Source: DASPKT01 sp035626475 (GTDB lineage: Bacteria; Pseudomonadota; Alphaproteobacteria; Azospirillales; Azospirillaceae). From it: 64,000 nt of DNA. Made by a program: the position numbers and the translations under genes. Positions 46,353-56,483 of the stretch are shown one piece after another; position 1 is the first letter of the stretch; every line of letters begins with the position of its first letter. The stretch lies in assembly GCA_035626475.1 (NCBI GenBank), contig DASPNP010000065.1, positions 1 through 64,000 of the forward strand, written 5' to 3'. Below the pieces are notes generated by a model that ran no database searches, was not told the DNA's origin, and saw only the letters and a program-made list of their open reading frames with translations.

Positions 46353-47105
46353 TCAGAGCTCCAGCGCCTCGAACGCCGTGCGGTCCGGCCGGCCCGGGGC
46401 GAAGCGCCAGACCGGCTTGACGCCCGGGCGCTCCATGGAGGGCAGGGCGATCAGGCTGGAGCAGATGGTCTCGAACCCCACCGGCGTGACCACGCACATG
46501 GCGCCGCGCGGGCCGACGTCGCCGTCCCAGACCCGGCTGCCCAGCAGCTCCTCCCAGCGGGACCACTCGCCGGTATCCGGATCGGGCGCCGGGCCGGCGG
46601 CGAAGAGCGGGCGGTAGAAGCGGGTGCGGGGGCTGGCCGCCTCGTCGTTCATGTCCATGGCGGTGACCATGGACAGGCCGGCCGGTATGCGCTCCGCCCG
46701 CACCGTGCCGTCGCCGCAGTGCGCCAGCCAGAAGGCGTCGCGGTTGTCGGCCACGACCAGGTTGAAGGGGCGGTAGGCGCCGGGGTCCAGCTCCGCCAGG
46801 GCGGCCGCCGCGTCGCGCGCGTCGGCATGGTCCAGCGCCTCCAGCACCAGCTCGCCGCGCGAGCGCTTGCCCGGCTGCGGCCCCAGCGTGTTCTCGCGGT
46901 TCAGCACGCAGGCGACCACGCCCTCGTCGTTCAACCCGCACCAGGTGCCGCCGGCCAGCTCGTCCATCCCCGCCACCAAATTGCCGCGGTCGGGCCAGTG
47001 GCGGGCGGGCGGCTTCCAGGGCCGGTCGACCATCTCGTCGCGGTTGGCGCCGATGACGAGCGGCCAGGCATGGCCGGGGCGGTGGAGGATGACGACGCTG
47101 CACAT
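46353..47105 (-). CDS. NRDE (TANGO2-like) family protein
   Basis: A 250-residue protein of the NRDE/TANGO2 family. It begins MCSVVILHRPGHAWPLVIGA and carries the eponymous NRDE at 21-24, then GGTWCGLNDEGVVACVLNRE. Cys2 could be an N-terminal nucleophile after Met removal, as in Ntn-type folds. Eukaryotic TANGO2 has been linked to heme trafficking and lipid metabolism; the bacterial role is unknown. Confidence 0.88.
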   Translation of the reverse strand: MCSVVILHRPGHAWPLVIGANRDEMVDRPWKPPARHWPDRGNLVAGMDELAGGTWCGLNDEGVVACVLNRENTLGPQPGKRSRGELVLEALDHADARDAAAALAELDPGAYRPFNLVVADNRDAFWLAHCGDGTVRAERIPAGLSMVTAMDMNDEAASPRTRFYRPLFAAGPAPDPDTGEWSRWEELLGSRVWDGDVGPRGAMCVVTPVGFETICSSLIALPSMERPGVKPVWRFAPGRPDRTAFEALEL

Positions 47106-47234
47106 GGCAGGACCCTAGCGCCGCCGGGCGCCCGCCCGCAAGCCGGGCCGCGATTACCCCCTTGGCGTCCGGGGTTTTTGGTGAGACGCTTCGAGTCGCA
47201 GCGACAAGCCCGTGCCGCAACAGAGGGGGACGAG

Positions 47235-47558
47235 ATGACCACCATGTTCGAGGAGCGTGAGCGCGGTTTCGAGAACAAGTTCGCGCACGACCAGGAGATC
47301 GACTTCCGGGTGACCGCCCGCCGGGCCAAGCTCCTGGGCCTCTGGGCCGCGGCGCAGCTGGGGCTGCAGGGCGACGAGGCGAAGGCCTATGCCCGCCACA
47401 TGGCCCAGGTCGATTTCGACGAGCCCAGCCACCATGACCTGGTCGAGCGCATCGAGGCCGACCTCCACGGCAAGGGCATCGCCGTCACCCGCCGCCGCAT
47501 CGAGGACGAGATGAAGCGCCTGCTCGACGTCGCCCGCGGCGAGGTCATGGCGGAGTAG
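47235..47558 (+). CDS. DUF1476 protein (F1-ATPase inhibitor zeta subunit)
   Basis: A 107-residue helical protein found almost only in alphaproteobacteria. The N-terminus MTTMFEERERGFENKFAHDQ is the inhibitory segment of the zeta subunit that blocks ATP hydrolysis by F1F0-ATP synthase, characterised in Paracoccus. The rest (AKLLGLWAAAQLGLQGDEAK) is the four-helix bundle. The ATG at 47235 has GAGGGGG upstream. It is a single-gene unit. Confidence 0.93.
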   Translation: MTTMFEERERGFENKFAHDQEIDFRVTARRAKLLGLWAAAQLGLQGDEAKAYARHMAQVDFDEPSHHDLVERIEADLHGKGIAVTRRRIEDEMKRLLDVARGEVMAE

Positions 47559-47611
47559 AACGGGGGAGGCCCGGGCGGTCCCCGGGCCTCCGCCTCGACC
47601 TTCCACGGCCC

Positions 47612-47666
47612 AACCGTCCGGCCCTCAATCGTCCGGCCCTCTATCGTCCGGCCCTCAATCGTCCGG
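47612..47666. repeat. Tandem 15-bp repeat (about 3.7 units)
   Basis: Consecutive units of CGTCCGGCCCTCaat (15 bp) with one-base changes. The last unit contains the stop codon and final codons of the 82-residue gene at 47655-47903, so the repeat duplicates the 3' end of that gene. Confidence 0.85.
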
Positions 47667-47903
47667 GTGGATGCCCTTCTCGGCACGGAAGCGCTGCAGG
47701 TCCTGCTCGGCCGCGTCCAGGCGGCGCTCCGCCAGGTCGCGCAGGTCGCGCAGCAGCGCGTGGGCGCGGGTGGCCTCGTCGCCCGGCCCGAAGGCCTCGG
47801 CCGCCTCTCCCTCCAGCCGGGCGATGGCCATGCCCAGCTCCACCAGCCGTTCCAGCTGCGCGACGCGGCGCGCCTCCTCGTCGATCGCGGGGGTGGGGTC
47901 CAT
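47655..47903 (-). CDS. Small hypothetical helical protein (82 aa)
   Basis: A charged, Leu/Ala/Glu-rich helical protein (VAQLERLVELGMAIARLEGE, LLRDLRDLAERRLDAAEQDL), probably a coiled coil. No signal peptide. A GGAG-like site sits about 6 nt before the ATG. Unrecognised. It is convergent with the ATPase-inhibitor gene, and tandem repeats lie at its 3' end. Confidence 0.55.
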   Translation of the reverse strand: MDPTPAIDEEARRVAQLERLVELGMAIARLEGEAAEAFGPGDEATRAHALLRDLRDLAERRLDAAEQDLQRFRAEKGIHPDD

Positions 47904-48118
47904 GCGCGCGCTCCGTGGCTGTCCTGATCCGCAGGGATAAACAGCCGGCGGCGGCGGTTGGCGCCAGGAACCCGGCGGTTCAGGGGCAAAGCCCCTACAT
48001 ATCGACGGGACGTTCCGAAGCGGCTAAAGTCCGCGCGACCCGTGGGGGCGCCAGGCGCCGCGCGGCGACAAGAAACGGGGGCGCCGCCTAGAGCGCCGAA
48101 GGGACAAGGGGGTAGGCC

Positions 48119-50143
48119 GTGAACCTTTACGGCAATGAGGAAATCAAGGAACTCACGATCCGCAGCGTCATCCTCGGCGCGCTGATCACCGTGGTCTTCA
48201 CCGCGGCCAACGTCTATCTCGGGCTGAAGGTCGGGCTGACCATCGCCTCGGCCATCCCGGCGGCGGTCATCTCCATGGCCGTCCTGAAGCTGGCGAGCGA
48301 CAGCAACATCCGCGAGAACACCACCGTCCAGACCATCGCGTCGGCGGCGGGCACGCTCTCCTCCATCATCTTCGTGCTGCCGGGCCTGATCATCGTCGGC
48401 TACTGGCAGGACTTCCCCTTCTGGCAGTCGGCGCTGGTCTGCGCCATCGGCGGCATCCTGGGCGTCATGTACACGGTGCCGCTGCGCCGGGCCATGGTGG
48501 TGGAGGGCGGCCTGCCCTACCCGGAAGGCGTCGCCGCGGCCGAGGTGCTGAAGGTCGGCAGCCCGGGCATGTCCGCCTCGGACCAGCCCGAGCATGACGA
48601 GCGCCAGGGCACGGCCGGGCTGAAGGACATCGTCGCCGGCACGCTGGCCTCCACCGGCTTCGCCATCGTCAAGGCGCTGGGCATCTTCGGCGGCGAGGTG
48701 GTGAAGACCTTCACCTTCGGCACCGCCGTCACCCGCATCGGCACCGAGCTGTCGCTCCCGCTGATCGGTGTCGGCATCCTGGTCGGCATGACCGTCGGCA
48801 TCTCGCAGTTCATCGGCGTCATCATCGCCTGGGGCGTGGCCGTGCCGATCCTGACGGCGCAGACCCCGCCGCCGGAAGGGGTGGAGCTGGCGCAGCACGC
48901 GACGACCATCTGGCGCACCCAGGTCCGCTTCATCGGCGCGGGCTCCATCGCCGTCGCCGCCGTCTGGACCCTGATCCTGCTGTCGCGGCCGATGGTCGAG
49001 GGCATCCGCTCCTCCATCGCGGCGATGAAGACGGTGCGGACCAGCGGCTCGGCCGGCCTGCCGCGCGTCGAGCGCGACATCCCCTTCAACTGGGTGGTGG
49101 GCGTCAGCCTGGCGACCCTGATCCCGATGGCGGCGCTGGTCGCCTACTTCATCGGCGGCACCGGCGAGGCGCTGGCTTCCAAGCTGATCCTGCTGACGGT
49201 GGTGGCGACCCTGTTCGCCGCCGTCATCGGCTTCGCGGTGGGGGCGGCCAGCGGCTACATGGCCGGCCTGATCGGCTCCTCCAACAGCCCGGTCTCCTCG
49301 ATCTCCATCGTCTCGGTGATCATCATCTCGGCGATCCTGGTCGGCATCCTGTCGGGCGGCGGCCTGCTGGACCAGCCCGACGTGAAGACGGCGGCGATCG
49401 CGCTGGCGCTGTTCGCCACCTCGATCGTGCTGGCGGTCGCCACGGTCGCCAACGACAACCTCCAGGACCTGAAGACCGGCCAGCTGGTCGGCGCCACCCC
49501 CTGGCGGCAGGAGACGGCGCTGGTCATCGGCGTCATCGTCGGCGCCATCGTCATCCCGCCGGTGCTGGACCTGCTGAACAGCGCCTACGGCTTCGCCGGC
49601 GCGCCGAACGCCACGGACCGCTCGCTGGCGGCCCCGCAGGCGACGCTGATGTCCTCCATCGCCCAGGGCATCCTCGGCGGCGGGCTGAACTGGAAGATGC
49701 TGGGCTACGGCGCCGTCGTCGGCGTGATCCTGGTGGCGGTCGACGAGATGCTGCGGCGCTCGGGCGGCAAGTACCGCCTGCCGCCGCTGGCCGTATCGAT
49801 CGGCATCTACCTGCCGCTGACCACGACCATCCCGGTCACCATCGGCGCCTTCGTGGCCTACTTCGTCACGCGCACGCTGAAGGCCCGGGCCGATGCGGCC
49901 GGCCAGGACTATGAGCGCTTCTCGGCGACGCCGCTGCACCGGGGCGTGCTGCTGGCCTCGGGCCTGATCGTGGGCGAAAGCCTGTTCGGCGTGGTGCTGG
50001 CGGGCCTCATCGTCGGCTCCGGCAACGACGCGCCGCTGGCCGTCGTCAGCGACTTCCACCTGGGGGAGACGATCGGCGGCATCGCCTTCCTGGCGGCGCT
50101 GTACGGGGCCTACCGCTGGATCATCGGCAAGAAGTGGGCCTGA
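48119..50143 (+). CDS. OPT family oligopeptide/metal-chelate transporter
   Basis: A 674-residue inner-membrane transporter with about 14-16 hydrophobic segments. OPT hallmarks: ELTIRSVILGALITVVFTAA near the N-terminus, NVYLGLKVGLTIASAIPAAV, and repeated GLIGSSNSPVS-type motifs. Bacterial OPT proteins are proton-coupled importers of peptides or metal chelates; the substrate here is unknown. It starts with GTG at 48119 after a GGGGGT stretch. A terminator follows. Confidence 0.92.
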   Translation: MNLYGNEEIKELTIRSVILGALITVVFTAANVYLGLKVGLTIASAIPAAVISMAVLKLASDSNIRENTTVQTIASAAGTLSSIIFVLPGLIIVGYWQDFPFWQSALVCAIGGILGVMYTVPLRRAMVVEGGLPYPEGVAAAEVLKVGSPGMSASDQPEHDERQGTAGLKDIVAGTLASTGFAIVKALGIFGGEVVKTFTFGTAVTRIGTELSLPLIGVGILVGMTVGISQFIGVIIAWGVAVPILTAQTPPPEGVELAQHATTIWRTQVRFIGAGSIAVAAVWTLILLSRPMVEGIRSSIAAMKTVRTSGSAGLPRVERDIPFNWVVGVSLATLIPMAALVAYFIGGTGEALASKLILLTVVATLFAAVIGFAVGAASGYMAGLIGSSNSPVSSISIVSVIIISAILVGILSGGGLLDQPDVKTAAIALALFATSIVLAVATVANDNLQDLKTGQLVGATPWRQETALVIGVIVGAIVIPPVLDLLNSAYGFAGAPNATDRSLAAPQATLMSSIAQGILGGGLNWKMLGYGAVVGVILVAVDEMLRRSGGKYRLPPLAVSIGIYLPLTTTIPVTIGAFVAYFVTRTLKARADAAGQDYERFSATPLHRGVLLASGLIVGESLFGVVLAGLIVGSGNDAPLAVVSDFHLGETIGGIAFLAALYGAYRWIIGKKWA

Positions 50144-50171
50144 CCGGGCTCACCTCGCGGTGAAGGGAACG

Positions 50172-50205
50172 AGGGGCGGGGGGGAACCTCCGCCCCTTTC
50201 TCTTT
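50172..50205 (+). terminator. Intrinsic terminator of the OPT gene
   Basis: Stem AGGGGCGG / CCGCCCCT with a G-rich loop and following TTCTCTTT tract. Confidence 0.8.
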
Positions 50206-50212
50206 GCGCAGA

Positions 50213-50659
50213 TCAGCGCCGCAGACGCATGTCGACATGCAGGATGCCGCCATCGTCATAGGGCTCGCTCTCGGTGACAAAGCCGAAGCGGCCGTAATAG
50301 TCCTGCAGGTGCGACTGGGCGGAGATGACGACATCGGCTGCGGGATGGTCGGCCGCCAATCGCTCGAGGCAGGCCTCGATCATCCGCCGCCCCAGCCCGG
50401 TGCCGCGCCGCGCCGGCGCCGCCACCAGCCGCCCGAAGGAGGCCGCCCCGCCCCGCGCTTCCGACGGCGTCAGCACCCGGGCGTAGCCGACGAGATCGTC
50501 CCCGTCCCAGGCCAGCAGGTGCCAGGCATCTTGGTCCTGGAAATCCAAATCGGCGAAAGGCGAGGTCTGCTCGACCACGAACACCTCCTGCCGGAACGCC
50601 AGCAGCCGGTAGAGCCCGTGGATGTCAAAGTCGGCGAAGCGGTGCCAGGTGAGGCGCAT
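50213..50659 (-). CDS. GNAT family N-acetyltransferase (ElaA-like)
   Basis: A 148-residue acetyl-CoA-dependent acetyltransferase of the ElaA type. Seen: LYRLLAFRQEVFVVEQTSPF near the N-terminus, VGYARVL, the acetyl-CoA-binding GRLVAAPARRGTGLGRRMIE and the C-terminal AQSHLQDYYGRFGFVTESEP. The substrate is unknown. The ATG at 50659 is chosen at the conserved MRLTWHRF; the longer open frame upstream overlaps the toxin-antitoxin genes. Confidence 0.88.
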   Translation of the reverse strand: MRLTWHRFADFDIHGLYRLLAFRQEVFVVEQTSPFADLDFQDQDAWHLLAWDGDDLVGYARVLTPSEARGGAASFGRLVAAPARRGTGLGRRMIEACLERLAADHPAADVVISAQSHLQDYYGRFGFVTESEPYDDGGILHVDMRLRR

Positions 50660-50737
50660 GGTGACCTTGGGATCGGAGAGGCGTTGAAGGATGCATGCGG
50701 TGCATGCACATAATGATGCGATGAACGGAGGTGTCCA

Positions 50738-50989
50738 ATGGCCGACATCCTGACCATCCGCGAGCTCGATCCGCAAGTGCACGAGGCGCTGCGCCGCCGC
50801 GCCGCCGCCGCCGGCCGCAGCATGGAGGCCGAGGCGCGCGAGATCCTCCGTGCCGCCTGCCTGCCGGCCACGAACGAGGACTGGTTCGAGGGGGCGAAGG
50901 AGCGGGCGCTCGCACGAACCGGCGGCCGCATCCTCGAGGACAGCACGCCGATCATCCGTGAGGCCCGGGACACGCGGTATGGCGAGTGA
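50738..50989 (+). CDS. FitA/VapB-like antitoxin (ribbon-helix-helix)
   Basis: An 83-residue protein with an N-terminal ribbon-helix-helix DNA-binding domain (ILTIRELDPQVHEALRRRAA) and the FitA-typical ARSMEAEAREILR-like second helix, followed by an unstructured arm that would wrap the toxin. It binds and neutralises the downstream PIN toxin and represses its own promoter. It overlaps the toxin gene by 11 nt. Confidence 0.9.
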   Translation: MADILTIRELDPQVHEALRRRAAAAGRSMEAEAREILRAACLPATNEDWFEGAKERALARTGGRILEDSTPIIREARDTRYGE

Positions 50990-51419
50990 GGGCCTGTCGG
51001 GCACGCTGATCGTCGATGCCAGCATCGGCCTCAAATGGGTCGTTCCGGAGAATGGGACCGGAGAAGCCTTCCAGATCGTGCGGGGACGCCGCCTGCTCGT
51101 ACCGGCCTTGTTCTGGCTTGAAGCGGCCAACGCGCTTGCGTCCAAGGTCCGCCGTGGAGTGCTGACAGCCAAAGCGGCAGCGGAAGCCTTCGAGGATCTG
51201 AAGCGGGTGCCGCTCGAAACGGTCGAGATCACGCCCGCTTTAGCGATGGATGCTCTCGCCATCGCCAACCGGCTTGGTCACACCGTTTATGATTGCGCCT
51301 ACCTTGTCCTGGCCGCCAGCCGAGACGCCGTGGTGATGACTGCCGACCGGCGATTCGCCGCGGCCGTTTCCGCTGACGCTTTGTTGGCGCATCGCGTCCG
51401 CCTGCTTCCGACGACCTGA
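50979..51419 (+). CDS. PIN-domain toxin (VapC/FitB type)
   Basis: A 146-residue ribonuclease toxin. The four acidic metal-binding residues are in place: Asp13 (IVDASIGLKW), Glu48 (FWLEAANAL), Asp105 (VYDCAYLVLA) and Asp123 (MTADRRF). Such toxins cut tRNA or rRNA when the antitoxin is degraded. The ATG at 50979 overlaps the antitoxin gene. Codon use is visibly less GC-biased than the neighbours, suggesting acquisition. Confidence 0.9.
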   Translation: MASEGLSGTLIVDASIGLKWVVPENGTGEAFQIVRGRRLLVPALFWLEAANALASKVRRGVLTAKAAAEAFEDLKRVPLETVEITPALAMDALAIANRLGHTVYDCAYLVLAASRDAVVMTADRRFAAAVSADALLAHRVRLLPTT

Positions 51420-51435
51420 CCCGCCCCAAAACGGA

Positions 51436-51463
51436 AACGGCCGCCCATCGCTGGGCGGCCGTT
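51436..51463. terminator. Bidirectional terminator between toxin and EF-G genes
   Basis: Perfect stem AACGGCCGCCCA / TGGGCGGCCGTT with a 4-nt loop. T-rich sequence follows on the minus strand (TTCCGTTTT), so it mainly serves the EF-G gene. Confidence 0.8.
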
Positions 51464-51489
51464 CCTTACTCAACCTGCGTGACCAGGGC

Positions 51490-53631
51490 TTAGGCGGCCT
51501 TGCCGGCCTTCGCCACGATCTCGTCGGCCACGTTCTTCGGCACCGGCTCGTAGTGCGAGAACTCCATGGTGTAGGAGCCGCGACCCGAGGTCATGCCGCG
51601 CAGCTGGCCGATGTAGCCGAACATCTCCGACAGCGGCACGTGGCTCTCGACGGCGATGTTGTGGCCGCGCTCCAGCTGGCCCAGGACGGTGCCGCGGCGA
51701 CGGTTGATGTCGCCGATGACGTCGCCCAGGTAGTCCTCGGGGATCACGACCTCGACCTTCATCACCGGCTCCAGCAGGACCGGGCCCGCCAGGCGCATGG
51801 CCTCGCGGAAGCAGGCCTTGGCGGCGATTTCGAAGGTCAGGGCGTTGGAGTCCACCTCGTGGTACTTGCCGTCCAGCAGGGTGGCCTTGAAGTCGACGGT
51901 CGGGTAGGACGCCATGACGCCGTCCTCCTTCTGCACCGACAGGCCCTTCTCGACCGACGGGATGTACTCGCGGGGAACGGTGCCGCCGACGACCTTGTCG
52001 ACGAACTCGAAGCCCTCGCCGCGCTCCTTCGGCTCGAACATGATCTTCACCTCGGCGAACTGGCCCGAACCGCCGGTCTGCTTCTTGTGGGTGTAGATAT
52101 GCTCGACCGAGCGGGTGATGGTCTCACGGTAGGCCACCTGCGGCCGGCCCATGATGCCCTCGACGCCGAACTCCGTGCGCATGCGGTCCAGCGTCACCTC
52201 GAGGTGCAGCTCGCCCATGCCGCGCAGGATGGTCTGGCCGCTGTCCTTGTCGGTCTCCAGGCGGAGCGACGGATCCGCGCGGACCATCTTGCCCAGCGCC
52301 GCCGAGAACTTGTCCTGGTCGGTGCGGTTCTTCGGCTCGACCGAGACGCTGATGACGGGCTCGGGGAAGCGCATGCGCTCCAGCACGACCGGCGCCGAGG
52401 CGTCGCAGAGCGTGTCGCCGGTGTCGGTCTCGGCCAGCGACACGAAGGCGACGATGTCACCCGCGCGCGCCTCGTCCAGGTCGTTGGTGTCCTTGGCGAA
52501 CATCTCGACGATGCGGCCGATGCGCTCGCGCTTGCCGCGGGTGGTGTTCAGCAGGGACGTGCCCTTGCTGACCACGCCCGAGTAGACGCGGACGAAGGTC
52601 AGGGCGCCGTACTTGTCGTTGATGACCTTGAAGGCGAGGCCCGAGAACGGCTCCTCGTCCGAGCACATGCGCTCGCCGTTCGGGTTGCCGTCCGGATCCA
52701 CGGTCTTGATGGCCTCGACGTCGGTCGGGGCCGGCATGTACCAGACCACGGCGTCGAGCAGCTGCTGCACGCCCTTGTTCTTGTACGACGAGCCGCACAT
52801 GACCGGGTTGAAGGCGCCCTCGATGGTGCCCTTGCGCAGGCAGGCGCGCAGCACCTCGGCGGAGGGCTCCTCGCCGGTCTCCAGGTACTGCTCCATGGCC
52901 GCGTCGTCCAGCACCAGGCACTGGTCGACCAGCGTGGAACGGTACTCCTTCACCTTGGCCAGCAGCGCCTTGTCATAGGCGTTGGTGATCTGGAGCTTGT
53001 CGGCGATGTCGTCCGACACGTCCCAGACTTCCCACTTGGCGTCCTTCTCGTCCGAGAACCAGACGTAGGCCTTCATCTCGACCAGGTCGATCATGCCGCG
53101 GAAGTTGTCTTCCGAGCCCAGCGGCAGCTGGATCACCGCCGGGGTGGCGCCCAGGCGCTTCTCGATCATGTCGACGGCGCGCGAGAAGGAGGCGCCGCTG
53201 CGGTCCATCTTGTTGATGTAGCAGAGACGGGGAACCTTGTAGTTGTCCGCCAGGCGCCAGTTCGTCTCGGTCTGCGGCTCCACGCCGGCGACGCCGTCGA
53301 ACACCACCACCGCGCCGTCCAGCACGCGCAGCGAGCGGTTCACCTCGATGGTGAAGTCGACGTGGCCCGGGGTGTCGATGACGTTGATCTTCTTGCCCTT
53401 CCAGAAGGCGGAGACGGCCGCCGACTGGATGGTGATGCCGCGCTTCTGCTCCTGCTCCAGGTAGTCGGTCGTCGTCGACGTCTTCAGATCCTTGGTATCG
53501 TGGATGTCGATGATCGTGTGCTTGCGACCCGTGTAGTACAGGATGCGCTCGGTCGTCGTGGTCTTGCCGGCATCGACGTGCGCGATGATGCCGATGTTGC
53601 GGATGTCGCTAAGCGGGGTAGTGCGCGGCAT
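51490..53631 (-). CDS. fusA: Translation elongation factor G (stand-alone copy)
   Basis: A 713-residue GTPase driving ribosomal translocation. P-loop AHVDAGKT (17-24), G3 DTPGHVDF and G4 NKMD are intact, and the C-terminal domains III-V are full length (GMGELHLEVTLDRM, YPTVDFKATLLDGKYHEVDS). The switch I segment reads HDTKDLKTSTTTDYLEQEQ (44-62), five residues longer than the common HDGAATMDWMEQEQ form. No rpsL, rpsG or tuf is adjacent, so this is either a second EF-G or a relocated one. The terminator at 51436 ends it. Which role it plays cannot be decided here. Confidence 0.92.
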   Translation of the reverse strand: MPRTTPLSDIRNIGIIAHVDAGKTTTTERILYYTGRKHTIIDIHDTKDLKTSTTTDYLEQEQKRGITIQSAAVSAFWKGKKINVIDTPGHVDFTIEVNRSLRVLDGAVVVFDGVAGVEPQTETNWRLADNYKVPRLCYINKMDRSGASFSRAVDMIEKRLGATPAVIQLPLGSEDNFRGMIDLVEMKAYVWFSDEKDAKWEVWDVSDDIADKLQITNAYDKALLAKVKEYRSTLVDQCLVLDDAAMEQYLETGEEPSAEVLRACLRKGTIEGAFNPVMCGSSYKNKGVQQLLDAVVWYMPAPTDVEAIKTVDPDGNPNGERMCSDEEPFSGLAFKVINDKYGALTFVRVYSGVVSKGTSLLNTTRGKRERIGRIVEMFAKDTNDLDEARAGDIVAFVSLAETDTGDTLCDASAPVVLERMRFPEPVISVSVEPKNRTDQDKFSAALGKMVRADPSLRLETDKDSGQTILRGMGELHLEVTLDRMRTEFGVEGIMGRPQVAYRETITRSVEHIYTHKKQTGGSGQFAEVKIMFEPKERGEGFEFVDKVVGGTVPREYIPSVEKGLSVQKEDGVMASYPTVDFKATLLDGKYHEVDSNALTFEIAAKACFREAMRLAGPVLLEPVMKVEVVIPEDYLGDVIGDINRRRGTVLGQLERGHNIAVESHVPLSEMFGYIGQLRGMTSGRGSYTMEFSHYEPVPKNVADEIVAKAGKAA

Positions 53632-53718
53632 GAAAGTGGGCTCCGTCGTCCAGCGTCGGGTCTGTCTGTTGGCGAACCAGGCGCGGTGATCTCATGGGGC
53701 GGGCCACTCGACCCGCAC

Positions 53719-53763
53719 AAAAAAGACCGGGAAGCCCTGCGGCATTCCGCACGGACCTCCCGG
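53719..53763 (-). terminator. Intrinsic terminator after the SulP gene
   Basis: On the minus strand a long imperfect stem CCGGGAGG...CTTCCCGG is followed by TCTTTTTT. It is about 150 nt past the SulP stop and upstream of the EF-G gene, insulating it. Confidence 0.75.
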
Positions 53764-53910
53764 CGGGGCAGTATGTAAACCGACGCGCGGCATTTTCCAA
53801 TACCCCGCTTCGCATGCCGCCCCCGCTTTTCTGCGATTCCTGCGCATGTCGCAAAGATGGCGCAGCCCCCCGCGCGGGGAGGCCGGCCCGGCCCTCGCGG
53901 GCATGCCGTT

Positions 53911-55770
<1,860 letters not shown>

Positions 55771-56059
55771 GTCAGCGCTCCGCCCCGTCGACCAGATGCG
55801 ACCATTCCCGCTCACCCCGCTGCGACTCCGTCGACGAGCAGAACGGACCGGGCAGCGCGACGGGCACGGAGGATGAAGGCGTAGCCCGCCAGGGCCGGTC
55901 ACAACGATTCCACAGGGCGCCACGGGACCGGAGGGGCTGGGAATCCCTTGTACCTGCACCAGATGGCTGTCGGAACGGAAAGCGTCCTATCCCTCGGCAC
56001 AGTGGCGCCCCTCGCCTGTTGGGCCAGAGTAGATGCGATGGGATGAGAAGGAGAGATCC

Positions 56060-56185
56060 ATGCTGACCATGATCGCGGTGCTGAAGCTGATGGTGATCGG
56101 CGCCCTGATGCTGCTGACGCTGAACCGCGCGGGCGAGCCCCGGCTGCGGGCCATCCGGGTGCGCAGCCTGCCGCGCCGGCGCTGA
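56060..56185 (+). CDS. Putative small membrane protein (41 aa)
   Basis: A 41-residue open frame preceded by AAGGAGAG about 6 nt before the ATG. It reads MLTMIAVLKLMVIGALMLLT, a single hydrophobic helix, then a basic tail rich in Arg (EPRLRAIRVRSLPRRR). The strong ribosome-binding site and clean membrane-plus-basic pattern favour a real gene. No family is recognised. It stands alone after the divergent SulP gene. Confidence 0.45.
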   Translation: MLTMIAVLKLMVIGALMLLTLNRAGEPRLRAIRVRSLPRRR

Positions 56186-56244
56186 GGGCGTCTCGCGCGG
56201 GGGCAGGCCCTCACCGCCCGCAGGCTGGGGGCGCGTTGAGGTCG

Positions 56245-56353
56245 TGCGTGCTTCGACAGGCTCAGCATGAGGGGGTTGGGTGCTGCTCCCACTGAATGAG
56301 CCGGGAGTGCCTGGCGCACTCCGTCCCTCATCCTGAGCTTGTCGAAGGACGCA
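56245..56353. repeat. Dispersed inverted repeat, family R2 (copy 2)
   Basis: Arms CTTCGACAGGCTCAGCATGA and CTCATCCTGAGCTTGTCGAA. The interior GCTGCTCCC...CGGGAGTGCCTGG matches the complement of copy 1 (739-856). It occupies most of the roughly 300-nt gap before the LysE gene. Confidence 0.8.
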
Positions 56354-56483
56354 CCACGTCACGGCCTCTCCGGGTTGGCGAGCCCCCGGACGGACCCGGC
56401 GCAGGGCTGGTCCCCATCCCGCAGGGTTGCCGCGGGACGGCGGGACGTGCTCCCCTCCGGGCTCCCCCTGATCGGAGTCCGCG

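Noticed and set aside
47387..50059. Long minus-strand frame opposite the OPT gene
   Set aside because: Antisense shadow; includes the 15-bp tandem repeat read as a pentapeptide repeat, which looks interesting but belongs to non-coding or 3'-end sequence.
51553..53778. Very long open frame (over 700 codons) antisense to EF-G
   Set aside because: It arises from codon bias in a high-GC genome. It is rich in Ala/Arg/Gly/His, has no motif, and the opposite strand encodes a fully conserved EF-G.
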